This document shows, piece after piece, positions 1 to 13,036 of a DNA stretch of 64,000 nucleotides. The notes beneath the pieces were generated by a model that saw nothing but the letters and a program-made list of their open reading frames with translations, was not told the DNA's origin and searched no databases. Both the position numbers and the translations under genes were made by a program. Source of the DNA: Morinoia aosen (Eukaryota; Arthropoda; Malacostraca; Amphipoda; Talitridae); contig CM059559.1 in NCBI GenBank assembly GCA_030386875.1, forward strand, positions 70,012,392 to 70,076,391, given 5' to 3'. Positions within the stretch are counted from its first letter, which is position 1. Every line of letters begins with the position of its first letter.

Positions 1-628
1 TGTTTGCACAAATTAGATTCCTTAATTTTACCTAAAATTTCGTTTCCACTTGCTCTTATCCACTCTTTAAAATTTCCATGAGGGTAATGGAAGTACTTGA
101 TATCAGGTTGATCTCTAGAATTATTTTCACATTTTATGAAAGAACATTTTTTCGTTCTAATTGAAGACGCCATTCTTGCTGATAGCAACGCCGGCAAACT
201 GGCCGCGTTGTTGTTCATGTTGTCGTACAGGTGACTCGATTTTGTCACATTTTGTCGCCAGGTGGTGCTTCTCAGGTTGATCTATGTTGCAATTCGTTCT
301 GGACCCGTGACGTCACCGTCCCCAGGGCTCTTTTAAGAAAAGACTTGAATGCTGCTACCTTCTTATGTGTACCGTGGTATATGGTCTGTGGCGCCGCCGA
401 GGAAACGATGCGGCCATGATCAGTGGGAGACGCAATTACGCACAACCTCACTCAATCATTGCTTGCTGGACACTAGATCTCTGTGCTCCTCGCGTGCTGC
501 ATGGGACTATGCATCACGGATCCATCTCTGCCGGGTCGGTGTTTTGCTGCAGCAGCATGCTCCTTTGTGAGTACTTGTGATGCGTGATGCATCAATGAGT
601 CGCTTGTGCTGCATCGTCTAAAGAGGCC
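1..628. other. Unassigned flank
   Basis: No gene, repeat array or terminal inverted repeat is visible here. Short open frames exist but lack codon structure or family motifs. Positions 440-600 are less AT-rich than the surroundings, but I recognise nothing in them. Confidence 0.5.
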
Positions 629-1911
629 TTAAGGCTCATTTTGATAACGTTATAATTCCTGAACTACTGCACCCAAAAACTTGAAATAGGATTCATTTTA
701 AGCGTCAATTCATCCTCCAGAGATGAGTGTATATTATAACTCTCATAAGCTTGTTGGCGAGGCATGGATAGAAGTTTTTCTACGCTCTCAATAGCCGGCC
801 GATTTCCTCTATGAGGCTCATTTTGACAACGTTATAAATCCTAAACTATTGCACCTAAAAATTTGAAATTGGGTTCATTTTAAGCGTCAATTCATCCTCC
901 AAAGATGAATGTATAATAAAACTGTCATACGCTCCCTGGGGGATGACAGAGAGCAAGGTTTCTCCACCTTCTCCTAGCCTGGTAATCCGCGCTGCCGAAG
1001 GCCGCGCTCACCTAAGTTATGAAGTGCTGTTTGAATTCTGGTCCATAACCTTGTCGTTCCCCACTTCGAGGGTCTTCGAATCCCGGAGGTGACGATTTTT
1101 TTCCCAGTTGTAGAATAATCATTTTCGTGTGTCATACTCATGTGGACTTTTGTTAGACAATATTATAAGTAGGCTGTGCAATTGCATAACTTACATGTAT
1201 GCTCTCTTAAGAATGTTTTATGCATTGCTAAAAATTATCTTGTGCATGTGCAAAATCTCATATGCAATTAATTACGCATGTAAACTACAACAGATGTAAT
1301 ATGCAAAGTGCTTTAAACAAATGCACAATATCATTGAATATATCCTGTAAGGCGAGTGGTGTAATTTGATTGTCCTGTTTTCAAGGGAACACCATAAATT
1401 TGTTCCTTACTCCAGAAATTTTGAACAATTATGGGAACTCCCGCATACATACTCTCACTTGCAAGCAACATCACAAGTTTTACCTGGTGCACTGTCGTCA
1501 GTACCTGATCCCCAGGTTACCTTTTTGACCTGTTCTTCAGTTGTTAAATATGGTTCATCAATAAAATACAATAGAGGTGTCCGAAATGAATTTAATAAAG
1601 TTTGAAGTATTTCAGGATTGCATAGTGTGATAGTTTTTGTACATCTAGTGATAGTTTTCTTGTTCTCTTCTACACATAGGCCTACCTATCCTTACAAAAG
1701 TGTTCAAGTGAAAATACAACTGTGTAATTTGTATCAATTTCCGAAATGTATGCATTTAGTGAAGTAAAAATGAATACCTCTGTTTTGCTCTGCCTGTTCA
1801 TTAAAAAATGAGAAAAAACTTACCAAACCAACTTTCGGTGCTCGCATGACCAAGTTCCCTTCCGTGAAGGTGTCACGGGTTCAAATCCCATCGCTGCGCA
1901 TTACTTTTTGC
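629..1911 (+). repeat. Left arm of the near-palindrome
   Basis: The arm begins near AAGGCTCATTTTGA and ends at the TTTTTGC that follows a tRNA-like B box. It contains about 1.7 copies of the 182-bp unit (roughly 629-930), then a single-copy stretch shared with the right arm. Confidence 0.8.
1840..1900 (+). other. tRNA-like segment with Pol III B box (left arm)
   Basis: The sequence GGTTCAAATCC (1878-1888) matches the RNA polymerase III B-box consensus and is followed by bases that could pair as a T arm. No complete cloverleaf is evident, because the anticodon region seems missing or degenerate. It is best read as a tRNA-derived remnant, not a functional tRNA gene. Confidence 0.45.
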
Positions 1912-3170
1912 GCAGTACCCATGTCTGTCTGTTGTTTGTTAATGCGAATCCTGCGAGGATGAAGGAGTTATTGTTCAGAAACTGTAGCTTGATTTTCATA
2001 AAAATCCTGTTCGAAGATTAGCAATGAACTCATTTTCACGTTCACTAAGACATTAAAATTTATAACAAAATTATTTCTGTCGACTATTATGAGGAACAAA
2101 ACCGTGAGTTCGATATAGCATGGCAACGGTCATTTGCGTTATTGCGATTTTTATCCAATTTTCTTTGCTTGTGTTTTTATATATGATTTTTGGTCATGTT
2201 TCTGTTTCACATGACTGAAAAGAAAAGAATGAGCATAATGCAAGCTTAGCATACGTTTCTGGAAACAAATTTTATTGCCATCTATAAGATGAGCAAGCTG
2301 TGAAATTCATTGTGCAGGGTTAAGTGCGTACTTGTATCTTTATGTGCGCGTTGGGCAACGTTTAGTGTAACTCATTTTTGGTTAAGCTTGTTTCTAAGTA
2401 TTCTAATAGCGTTCTGTGACATAATTGTCGTAGAAATATTGCAGAATTTTTTAAAATACTGGCCCGTAATAAATATGGGGTAATTCGTCTCCAAACATGT
2501 TTACGTGCCAGGATCTGAGGAACCATAGAGATTTGCAACTTTCTATTCTTAAGCATGGAATGAATCTACTTTGTTTTTTACAATAAAGGCGCGGCCCAAA
2601 TTTTAGCCTCACTATTACGGCCAGCTGATTTGTGCAAGCTTGCCTATATAGTGGGGCTAGAAATAAAGCCTACTCACTACACGAGAAGAAAACTGGATTT
2701 TAAACAGTTACAACGACAAGCTTCGGAAAACGAGCGGCAGATATGAAAACGGACACGCGATCAACTCGTCTCGGATGTTGAAGGAAGGAAGAAATTATAA
2801 TTTCGTCGTCGATGACCCGTGCTATTTGAAGTTCGAAGGTTCAATAGTTTAGAAATTCCACTGAGCGGAAAATGAGACTTATTGGCCGACCTCCCTGCCT
2901 GCGTGCTGTACTCTCATTTATATGCAAGCAATATGCGACTGCTGAATGAAGGGCTTCAGTTAGTTTGAACTTGCGCGATATTTCAAATATTGAACCGTAA
3001 AGTAATTATTCTTCACGATAGTCTTCAATATTTAAAATATCATGCATTTGCTAATAACGAAGAAACAAGAAAATATTCAATGAAACATGAAAAAATTAGA
3101 AACATGGGAATATTCACTGAATTCCAAAGTAAAACAAGGCTTAACGTATGTGATAACGATGGATAGTCAT

Positions 3171-4640
3171 GCAAAAAGTCATGCGCAGCGATGGGATTTG
3201 AACCCGTGACACCTTCACGGAAGGGAACTTGGTCATGCGAGCACCGAATGTTGGTTTGGTAAGTTTTTTCTCATTTCTTAATGAACAGCCAGAGCAAAAA
3301 AGAGGTATTCATTTTTACTTCACTAAATGCATATATTTCGGAAATTGATACAAATTACACAGTTGTATTTTTACTTGAACACTTTTGTAAGTATAGGTAG
3401 GCCTATGTGTAGAAGAGAACAAGAAAACTATCACTAGATGTACAAAAACTATCACACTATGCAATCCTGAAATACTTCAAACTTCATTAAATTCAGTTCG
3501 GACACCTCTATTGTATTTTATTGATGAACCATATTTAACAACTGAAGAACAGGTCAAAAAGGTAACCTGGGGATCAGGTACTGACGACAGTGCACCAGGT
3601 AAAACTTGTGATATTGCTTGCAAGTGAGAGTATGTATGTGGGAGTTCCCATAATTGTATAAAATTTCTGAAGTAAGGAACAAATTTATGGTGTTCCCTTG
3701 AAAACAGGACAATCAAATTACACCACTCGCCTTACAGGATATATTCAATGATTTTGAGCATATGTTTAAAGCACTTTGCATATTACATCTGTTGTAGTTT
3801 ACATGCGTAATTAATTGCATATGAGATTTTGCACATGCACAAGATAATTTTTTGCAATGCAGAAAACATTCTTAAGAGAGCATACATGCAAGTTATGCAA
3901 TTGCACAGCTCTACTTATAATATTGTCTAACAAAAGTCTACATGAGTAAGACACACGAAAATGATTATTCTACAACTGAGAAAAAGAAATCGTCACCTCC
4001 GGGATTCGAAGACCCACGAAGTGGGAACGACAAGGCTATGGACCAGAATTCAAACAGCACTTCATAACTTAGGTGAGCGCGGCCTTCGGCAGCGCGGATT
4101 ACCAGGCTAGGAGAAGATGGAGAAACCTTGCTCTCTGTCATCCCCCAGGGAGCGTATGACAGTTTTATTATACACTCATCTTTGGAGGATGAATTGACGC
4201 TTAAAATGAACCCAATTTCAAATTTTTAGGTGCAATAGTTTAGGATTTATAACGTTGTCAAAATGAGCCTCATAGAGGAAATCGGCCGGCTATTGAGAGC
4301 GTAGAAAAACTTTTATCCATGCCTCGCCAATAAGCTTATGAGAGTTATAATATACACTCATCTCTGGAGGATGAATTGACGCTTAAAATGAACTCAATTT
4401 CAAATTTTTAGGTGCAATAGTTTAGGATTTATAACGTTGTCAAAATGAGCCTCATAGAGGAAATCGGCCGGCTATTGAGAGCGTAGAAAAACTTTTATCC
4501 ATGCCTCGCCAACAAGCTTATGAGAGTTATAATATACACTCATCTCTGGAGGATGAATTGACGCCTAAAATGAATCCAATTTCATGTTTTTAGGTGCAGT
4601 AGTTCAGGAATTATAACGTTGTCAAAATGAGCCTTATAGA
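3171..4640 (-). repeat. Right arm of the near-palindrome
   Basis: This is the reverse complement of the left arm. It holds about 2.7 copies of the 182-bp unit: the shared start CACTCATC occurs at 4173, 4355 and 4537, exactly 182 bp apart. The copies differ by a few substitutions, so the unit duplicated after or during formation of the arm. Confidence 0.8.
3184..3243 (-). other. tRNA-like segment with Pol III B box (right arm)
   Basis: This is the mirror copy of the tRNA-like segment of the left arm, at the inner end of the right arm. The B-box core is unchanged between the two copies. Confidence 0.45.
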
Positions 4641-5117
4641 GAAAATCGGCCGACCATTGACGGGCCACGAGAGGTCCTCTTCCTGCCCTATACAGGGGCT
4701 TAAAAAATTTTTTAATTACCTAAATATGTTGTACTCATCACGCCCATTAATTTGGTACTAATTTCAAGATTGTACGTCTTATAGTTTAGAAATTACCCTC
4801 TTTGTCACGGTAATTCGCGAAGGGTCTTAGATGGGTTCTCTAAAATGGCTAGCCGGTCACAATAGCCGGATCCTAAGGATCCTCTTTCAGCAAACAAAAA
4901 AAATTGATCATTAAGACAAAAATCGCTTAGATGACCCCTTAATTAAGGAATGCATATGAGGATGGGAGGGGCAACAACTTTCAAATTATAGTTGTAAGAT
5001 TTGGATAGCATGGTAGCTCACCGGCATTTTCACGACTGAGTGCTGTTTCCCAGTAATCAACGGTGTCGATTGTTCATCCAAGTAATGTTTTCGCCACTCT
5101 TCATCCAGCAATCTCGC
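4641..5117. other. Unassigned AT-rich stretch
   Basis: No coding sequence is visible. Positions 4750-4830 look like a very diverged relative of the 182-bp unit of the neighbouring arm (a similar order of TTTCAA, ATAGTTTAG and GTCA words), so the palindrome family may extend further in decayed form. Confidence 0.35.
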
Positions 5118-5142
5118 GAGAACCCCCCCATAGGGGGTTCTC
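5118..5142. other. Perfect 10-bp hairpin with C5/G5 stem
   Basis: The stem GAGAACCCCC pairs with GGGGGTTCTC around a 5-base loop and directly follows a CGCGAG palindrome. It sits where the sequence changes from the palindrome flank to the C-rich, G-poor DNA that continues to about 47 kb. Such hairpins occur near the 3' ends of rolling-circle elements, but I found no convincing CTRR terminus, so its role is open. Confidence 0.5.
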
Positions 5143-5394
5143 AAAATAAATCATCCCCATCGTAGTCGCCGCCACGACTACAACAAAAAATCACACAACA
5201 TTCACCCAAACATACACCACCACCCACCCTCGGCATCGTCCCAACTTCCGACTCGATCCCATTCAACAAACAAAATCAACACAACTTGCCAGTTGCTTAT
5301 ACTTGTCCCTCTCCTAATTTGGCCACACCTCCCCGAAAATCCCACTCTACCACACCAAATCTAACCTTGTCAAACTTTACCCCACTCATTCTAT

Positions 5395-5625
5395 ATCAAA
5401 CCAACCCAATTTTACCAATCCAAAACAATCTAACCCAATCTAACTCAATCTAACCCAATTTAAACCAATCAAACCCAATCTAAACCAATCCAACCCAATC
5501 TAACTTACTCTGACCCTTATAAACCAATCTAACATAATATAACCCAATCTAAACCAATCCAACATACTCTAACCCATCTAAATCAATATAACATAATCTA
5601 TAACTTAATCTACCCCAATCAAACA
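5395..5625. repeat. Degenerate ~10-bp tandem repeat (AATCTAACCC type)
   Basis: About twenty imperfect copies of a 10-bp word (variants of AATCTAACCC and CCAATCTAAA) follow each other. The copies differ by substitutions and small indels. The motif is not a plain insect telomere repeat, although CTAACC words recur. Confidence 0.75.
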
Positions 5626-7543
5626 AAACCTTGTGCAGCAAGCCGTTCAATAAATACTTTCTTCACCATGTGTAATATCTTTTCGCCTTATCCAACAGCA
5701 TCCGTAGATGCCGATGTTTGGTGTCGATGTTTCTTGTTCTACACATGCTAGTGTCATGGCCTATTCTAATAAACGGAGCGTATCTTCACTGACATGTAAA
5801 GCTCCATACTTTGGAATAAAATGTTGTAAAAACTTCAAAGTTCCCAAAGGTAATGAAACAAAGAAGCAACGGCAATATTTTATTCCAATTGTGCAGTCAC
5901 TCAACCTGAAACAATCAATTACATGAACCCAGAACATAAAATACCTGGAAACCTTCAAACGAAACATAAAAAAACGGAAATATGGGGGTCACATAAATAT
6001 TCCAATAGCCTTACTGAGAAACTATTTCATATCGACGAAAGAAACATTATTAGCTTCAAATACATAAAATTCTTCATGCTATAAAAAAATTCTTTCTAAT
6101 TACCTACGAATTTCTTATCCTCATGCAAAGCACAAAATTGTGGCTCTGGAAATGTTCATCGGCAACTGAAAACGTAAAACCACACCAAAACTTCGAAAGA
6201 TAGCCATCACGTAAGCCGTCACAAAGTTCCATCGTACATGAAATTACCTAAAGTCGAACCGGCAAACCACAAGCCTTAATAAACCAACCTCATTTGAACA
6301 AGTCATTCGCTATAACTGCAAATTATTTGAATTCCCTACTGCAGTACGAAACATTCTCGTTACATTGAACACGTTCCAACACTTCTAAGTCACTTCAAAT
6401 ACTTTCGTCTGCCAAACATAACTAAGCCACCAATTCAACTCTAAAACATTGTCCTAAAACATTACCCAATCGTGAAATGAGCAATATGCTTTCATACAAC
6501 TCACACGTTACGACGAAAAAACATTTCCTTATCTTTTAGTCTAAATACGCAGTATAACCAAAACATCGAGCCCTATCGCACACTCACGATATCTGCACGG
6601 CCACGCACAATGTTAAAACAAACAAATTCATTTCCCACTACACCCCGCTCCTAAACTCTCCAATGACCAATAATTGTTTCTTCCTCACGCAATAAATGAC
6701 AAAACGCATTTCTCCTAAATACACCATGTAAGCACAAAGCGCCCTTAAATCTCATGAAATCAAACCCCTTTCATTATATCACCATGTAACGTTCAAAGCG
6801 TTCGTATAAACTTTGGATAGATAGCGAAACTCACACACACATATAGTAATGGTTATGATACCCTCATAGAATGTCACATATTTCATCTTCCTACAGTTAT
6901 ACACTATTCACACAACTCTCAGTAAGATCCATTCCAGCAATTATTATATTGTTTCTCCAACTTGAATTATGCTTCAATGATCCAACCATCTTTTCCACCA
7001 CACATTTTGAAACAATCGCACAATTGAGAAACAATTTAGCCCTTTTAAACATAAAGATCATCATCTTCAACTGTCCGTGTTCACAAACTCAAATCGTACC
7101 TAGACAATCTTGCCACTTACTTACAGGTGCACTCCTACACATACTCCTTTCACTTTAATTATGTTTGCTCCGAAATACAGAATCGTGTATAAATACTTCC
7201 TAAATTGACTCTAACTGGCTTACTTGCGATCCATCGGGTCGCAATTTCACCATCTTACTTAACACCTTCACTCCAACTACTAGGAAAAATACCTCCTTTT
7301 TTGCTTTCGAATACATTGCGTTGACAAGTCATAATTCCTTGTGTTCAATGCTACCGGGTTGTTCCTCACCGCGTGTAAATGCATCTCAGGTTTTACTACA
7401 ACGCAAATCCGTTCATTTTTTAAATTCAAAATTTTACTTGTCGTTGTCACTCATTTCGTACTTCGCGTCGTCATAACCTTACGCTCAAAGCCGCTGCCCT
7501 TCCACTCCGTGTCCATATACTGAAGGGCAACCTTGTCTTCCAG
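5626..7543. other. Non-coding, C-rich and G-poor stretch
   Basis: I see no supported gene. Short open frames occur by chance in this stop-poor composition. A short (CA)n run lies near 6832-6842. Confidence 0.4.
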
Positions 7544-7701
7544 GTACACTGGTGAAGCCGTTACGGTGCCCTGGGCCAGCACCCCCCAAGGATTGAGCTC
7601 GCCTTCAGTGGGGACCACTCAACCACAAGTGCGCACACTACACACGAGCGTCACCACCCCCACACCTCCGTCTCCGGGTCCCTCGCCGCAGTCGAGTCGC
7701 G
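7544..7701 (+). other. Possible exon in a GC-rich island
   Basis: A GC-rich block stands out from AT-rich surroundings. It follows a plausible splice acceptor (pyrimidine-rich GTCTTCCAG ending at 7543) and has one frame open from 7545 to about 7770, rich in Pro, Ser and Thr. A possible donor GTGACT lies at 7702. The reading phase does not join cleanly to the candidate exon at 8346-8446, so I do not assign it to a gene. It may be a 5' exon of the multi-exon gene downstream. Confidence 0.3.
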
Positions 7702-8345
7702 GGTGACTCGGTTTGCGGTCGGACACCTGAGCCTATCAGATACCTGTGCTTTTGTAATTTTCGTTATCATTGACTACTTGTATTTCGTAAGACCTAAGTC
7801 AATTAAACTAGACTGTTCCCGACTTGTTGTCATTTCCCCCTCGTATATGCCTTTCGACTGCATTCCCATGCAGTGCTCCAATGTAATTATATACTCTTCC
7901 GAAAGCCCCAATGCATCATTTACAAAACACCTGAAGAGTATTGCACTATAAAAATAATAAACTTCTTCTTTAGAATATTCTATTGTCTTCCATTAACGAT
8001 CATTCCTTCCACATTAATAACGACTAATATGGCTGGTAATCCCATTCCCATTATTGCGTTCTCATTTTATGAATAGATTGACTGTCCTTCATTGGCAGTG
8101 CTCTCAACATTCTATTACATTCCAGTGTGATAAGCAGGCGTTGAAACTGAACGCAGAACTCGATTGAATTTGAACTTCATTCTCAGGAAGCCTATAATGA
8201 ATACGTTACCAACAAAAAAATTCCCACATTATTTAAACGACAAATAAAAAGTTTCTATTTCAATTTCAATTCTAACTACCTGTGTTAAAGCTCAATATAT
8301 TATCTAGTGATAATACTTCTCAATTACGATTGTTAACATGAGCAG

Positions 8346-8446
8346 TACAACTCAAACAAAGGCTAACACTTTATCGTCGATATTTCACTGTATAAATCCA
8401 TCAGCAGACACCGATTTATGGATAAACGGCCAGGCTAATGATAACG
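8346..8446 (+). other. Possible exon ending in a GTGAGT donor
   Basis: An open frame runs from an ATG at 8338 (or from an acceptor AG at 8344-8345) to a consensus donor GTGAGT at 8447. It would encode about 33-36 polar residues. It lies upstream of and on the same strand as the four-exon gene at 13.0-24.6 kb, but I could not find the exon that would connect them in phase. Confidence 0.3.
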
Positions 8447-9650
8447 GTGAGTTAATAACATTCTCCGATGAAACACACTGACACACGACGCTACTTCAAG
8501 TTGCAAATCCAGAACAAATGTTCGTTCAAAAGTTGACTCGAAAATCGAAACTCACTTGTTTTCAATTCGACTGAACACGTAGAATAATATTCTCGCTTTT
8601 CAACAGTGTTGTGAGAAATGACACTTTCGTTCTAGCTCGCAATCACCAATACCCTTTACTCACTCATGCCAAATACTTTCGCGAACAACTTCAATCTTCG
8701 TCAATATAATTCATTGCCAGATACAGTCCATTACAAAATATGGACTGCAAAAACATACTTTTACTTCGTTACATCCCCTCTACACTAGCTTCCCACATTC
8801 ATTACCCATGCATTGACATCTTTGTTCGGCGTTGGAATGTTGAACATTGCACACACCTTTGCGCACACATTCTTTTCTCAACATGTGCATGTATCACTGG
8901 TCTCAGACATTCCACAATCACTGCTCGATCATCAGCACTTTCCTTTACCTTCTGCATTCATGACACACAACTTCGTTGAGCACCTCTTGAAATATCGAAT
9001 ATAATACATCGAAAAACATGCAGCGCATCGAGCAATCGCCTAATTTTGCCATTAAATTTCAAATATCAACATTGCATCAATGAGAATTAACGCTCCCACC
9101 GGAGAATGTAAAGTCACTGCTTCACAATTGGGTACACTCTACTTTCTTTTGAAATAAAATACCTTCAATGCTTTCGAACAAACTATCGTTTCACGCTTAA
9201 ATACTATACTGTTTTTATACTCTTCAAATTTCTCTCTAACTTCAATCTTTCTCCATAATCTTTCCGCTCAATTCATTTTCTCTTCGCCGTGCGCAAAATT
9301 CCTACACGTGAACACATCTTCTTACCCTATGCATAGGTTTCCCGTTCTCTTAACCAAGTCCATGCTAAATGGTGCCTTCATCCTTCTTCCCTTTCAAAAC
9401 TCCTTGTGTAATAGACCTTCAACTTCCACATAATCCAACATCTCCATCATCGCATAGCAATGATATCAACTATACCGCCAATTTAATGAATGACGATGAC
9501 CATTGAAACTAAAAAAAAAATATTAGCAATACTTCATTGTTCTCATTTCTATTCTAAAACGGTCTAAACTGTCATAAAAGCGGCATTTTGTCCGTGTACA
9601 AAATCAAACGTCTTCCTCAAATACAATATTTTACATAAAGTGCAATACAT
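8447..9650. other. Non-coding, C-rich and G-poor stretch
   Basis: No gene or repeat is recognised. The composition is the same as at 5.6-7.5 kb. Confidence 0.4.
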
Positions 9651-9850
9651 TTGCCAGAGATGGAGTTTGTCATCGTACCCGAACGTTTAAAATCGCGCCC
9701 CACGCGGACGAATCACGGGTTCGAATCTCAGCGCTATACGCTGCAATTCTCCCCGTTGGGTAAAGGAACAACTCAACCCTACTCTACTCAAATATCGGAA
9801 ATGAGTACCGACCTGACCAAGCAATTACCGTCATGCCGTTCTGATGTTAG
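9651..9850 (+). mobile_element. tRNA-derived SINE copy
   Basis: The segment has a canonical Pol III B box (GGTTCGAATC near 9718), then a block containing TTCTCCCCGTTGGG and a block with GAAATGAGTACCGACCTGACC. The same order of blocks occurs on the minus strand at 51,481-51,660, so both are copies of one SINE family. The tRNA-like head here is truncated or degenerate at its A box. No target duplication was identified. Confidence 0.65.
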
Positions 9851-9854
9851 ATAA

Positions 9855-12800
9855 TCTAAAAACCAATGTAGAAAATAATACTTATAACGCTGGTTGCGTT
9901 AGACCAAAGCAACCTTCAAAAAGTTTTTCTCTCATCCGCCACAAGCAATTAAAAGTTCACTTTTTTTACCTGCACTCCGAACCTACTTTAAATTCAACAT
10001 GGTCACCTATTTATACACACCTGAATTCGCTACACTTTCGCTAAGCCCATATTACACCAACTATAAACACCTTCACACTCCAAATCTCCTCTCGCACCTG
10101 CATTCATACCTAGGCTTCACTCACACTAACTGCCTAAATTCGCCCTTCCTAAATACAAATGAAACACTTTCCTATTTCATTCCCTGCATTCATTTACAAC
10201 TCCCCGCTTAACATTATCACACCACTTTGTACTCTCTTTAATGTTCGTTTCACCTGTATCTTAGAATTAAAATTTGCAAATTCCAATTAAAATATTCACT
10301 AAAAATCATCCAACCCTCGTTTCAAACGTGACCAACCGTAACAAACCGCAATCAACCGTCAATTAAATGAGGTTCATCGTTATCCGCCATTTACCTGAGA
10401 AGCATACAAATCTTGGAAAAAATAATCCACAATCTTCATTGACCAACAACTTCACGATAAGACACTGAATACCACGATCATGCTTCTCTTTCCAGTCTTC
10501 TTCATAAAGACCTCGCCAACAACGCAGAACAACATTTCTTCACACGATAATCAGCAATTCAGGCTAACTGTTCCTTAAGCTGTGCGTCAAGTAAACACCA
10601 CCATCTTCTACAGCTTTCCTTCGACGTCGTTGCCGTTTCCGCTGTAAGTATCAATATTCGTGTGCAAAGTGTTATTTAACGTAACCACACTCTATACCAT
10701 TGACCAGTGAATTAAATTGAAATTCTTCTTCTTCTTCTTCTTCTTCTTCTTCTTCCGAAATTTACCGCTCATTCTAGCTTAAAACTCTTAGCTCAACGTT
10801 CTCTAGCAATGGAAATGTATGTCTTACTCTACTTATACCATGTGCCCTATCATATGGCTGATGGTCTTTCTAAGCTACTCCTGTGCTTCGCGTTTCAGTA
10901 ACTTGTCTGTATAGCTAAGTCGGTTTCCAATGATTACGGTAAATTGTTACGTACATCACACCGTGCTTATGTTCATACCTGAGTTTAACATTATACGTAA
11001 TTGACCTCAGTCAGATAAATAAAATGCATGTTTTCGTAAAAGTGAACGAATTGCCTACAATTGAATCTAAGAGATCATGTGTCTGCACAAACTTTTCTTT
11101 GTTGATCCATATTATATACTACCCGCATTCATGCGGCCCAACGACATGGAAAATGAAAAGAATGTCAATTTATTCTTCATGACAATCGTGCGATAATGAT
11201 GTTATCTAACCGCCACCCTCTAATTTCTTAAACGGTCCGCATAAAATAAGTAGCTAGATTGGCCCGCGGGCCAAATTTGGCGCCCCCCCTTCTATAAATA
11301 AGAACGTTAATTTTCATTCAAATGTTCCAACCGTCATGTTCATTCCCAATACATTCAATTAATAAATATTGCTATCCAAATCTCTCAGAAATAGCCCTAG
11401 TCTCAATTAATGTCGTGACGCCAGTGTCGCTGTTTGAACTACTGCACTCTAATATATTGAACTTGCTCCTTGTGACCATTAACATCAGATAGCCATTTAT
11501 CGAAGACTTTCACGTATTCACCATTTTCTGTACGATCGAACGCAAGGTGCGCTTAACACCCGAGTTCCCTGTTGAAATAAAAAAGCTCCTTCATAACTAG
11601 CTAAAATAGCAATGCTTAGCAGAATCATGTTTCTCAATGAATAAATGTTCAATCTCGTGAATAAATAATTTCCAATTTACAATTTATGAACGTCATCAAG
11701 CTCATATTAAATACCTCCTCACTGTAGCGTCTTGACAAGATTTTTTTTGTGTTCTTCCAGCTTGGTTTAATTTATTGCAATTTACCTTGCCGCAAAACCT
11801 CGCGTGCTGCCTTGTGTCATGTTCCTTAAATTGTCGTGTTCCAAAGTATTCCTCAGGTGTCGTAACAAATTTCCCTCGTCCAACTTTCTCCGACGCCAGA
11901 CGTCATCAACAAAGAGACGATGGCATTCTAATCAAACGACGAATAAACTAGAATTTCTCTACGGTAATGAAACGTCTTTTAGATACTTCCGAAAGACATG
12001 TGTTGAACAAAGTTACAAACCAACTGAAATTTTGAAATGCACATTTTACTAACGTAGAAGTTACCACAGAATTTGATCGGAAATTTTTGTAGACGAACCC
12101 TAATATCTTTCTATCTCAAGTAATCACGAACGATAAATTCCCGGAACGTCTTCAAACTTTTGAATATATTTTTTTTCAGCTTTAATGCTATTCGAACATG
12201 ATTTCTCGTCATGCATTTCTTTGGACTTTCATTCATGGAAACCATCGAACCGCGATAGTTTCCGAAATACCTTCCATCACTTGAAAATAATAAAACGGTG
12301 CTGCTTTCCTGTGATAATTAAATGAAATTCACGTACTGCTTCGTATCTTTCCTTGCTCGTCCAACTTCTTTTAGATTGTCTCACCGTTCCCATTAGCAAT
12401 CGCACTTCTCTCCTCTAATCTTGAATTCTGTTTTCCTGCGACTAACCTCAAATTCCTAAATTGAACTTCTTGTCACAGTTGAATATTCATGTTTAGCAGT
12501 TCATACGACTCAAATCCTACAATCCGGTAGTATTTAATTTTCGGTAACCTCGTCACGCATATTCACATTACTCCTAAACACCATCAATCGTGCGAAGTTC
12601 GACTGAAGTAACGAGAATTCAACGGTGTAATTCAACCATAACGAGACCATGTCTCAAATTCTCGAGAAAACCTGAAAATATCTCAATACCCACGCAATGA
12701 ACTACTACTCGCAGTCTTCGCAATGAACTCGATACGCACAAAATGATAATTACCGTCCTTCAAATTATTCTCAACGGGAACTAAATTAACGATATAAACA

Positions 12801-13036
12801 TTCTACCGGACGTTTGAATATGATCGCCTAAAATTTCCGCGAGCGCACTAACGCACTTTTCTTTCCTCCTCAAATTAACTGGATATCATTAGTAACTCCT
12901 GCTTGCTGCTATACTCCACATGCTATTCACATGCATAACATCAGAGCATGGTAAAAATTCTTCCATTAAAGTCTTTTCTCTGATTTCTTTCGTTAACCTC
13001 CAAACGTAACTTAACCATAACTCGTCCTTATTCCAG
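9855..13036. other. Mostly non-coding, probably intron or 5' region of the multi-exon gene
   Basis: No coding exon could be tied to the gene downstream. A donor-like GTAAGTAT at 10,644 after an acceptor-like TTCTACAG near 10,613 could bound a 30-base exon, but its phase does not fit the exon at 13,037. A (TTC)n microsatellite lies at 10,723-10,755. Confidence 0.35.
10723..10755 (+). repeat. (TTC)n microsatellite
   Basis: About eleven uninterrupted TTC triplets. Confidence 0.95.

Larger units (their letters stand above)
629..4640. repeat. Large near-palindrome with long inverted arms
   Basis: Positions 629-1911 reappear as the reverse complement at 3171-4640, separated by a unique spacer of about 1.26 kb (1912-3170). 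By eye the arms are roughly 95% identical over long stretches. They include a GC-richer block at 960-1090 mirrored at 3995-4125, and a 79-codon open frame at 1366-1605 mirrored on the minus strand at 3477-3716. The arms differ in length mainly because the right arm has one more copy of a 182-bp tandem unit. This is the shape of a foldback-type or long-TIR DNA element, or of a recent inverted duplication. I see no transposase in the spacer and could not find a clear target-site duplication. Confidence 0.85.

Noticed and set aside
1366..1605. 79-codon frame mirrored at 3477-3716
   Set aside because: The mirror copy exists because of the inverted repeat. No ATG start is at its beginning and no domain is recognised. 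It may be a remnant but is not supported as a gene.
1840..1900. Functional tRNA gene
   Set aside because: There is a good B box but no complete cloverleaf or anticodon arm.
5080..5142. Helitron 3' terminus with CTGG after the hairpin on the minus strand
   Set aside because: Distance and hairpin fit, but the next base does not fit the known A/T or T/T insertion sites, and I could not find the opposite end.
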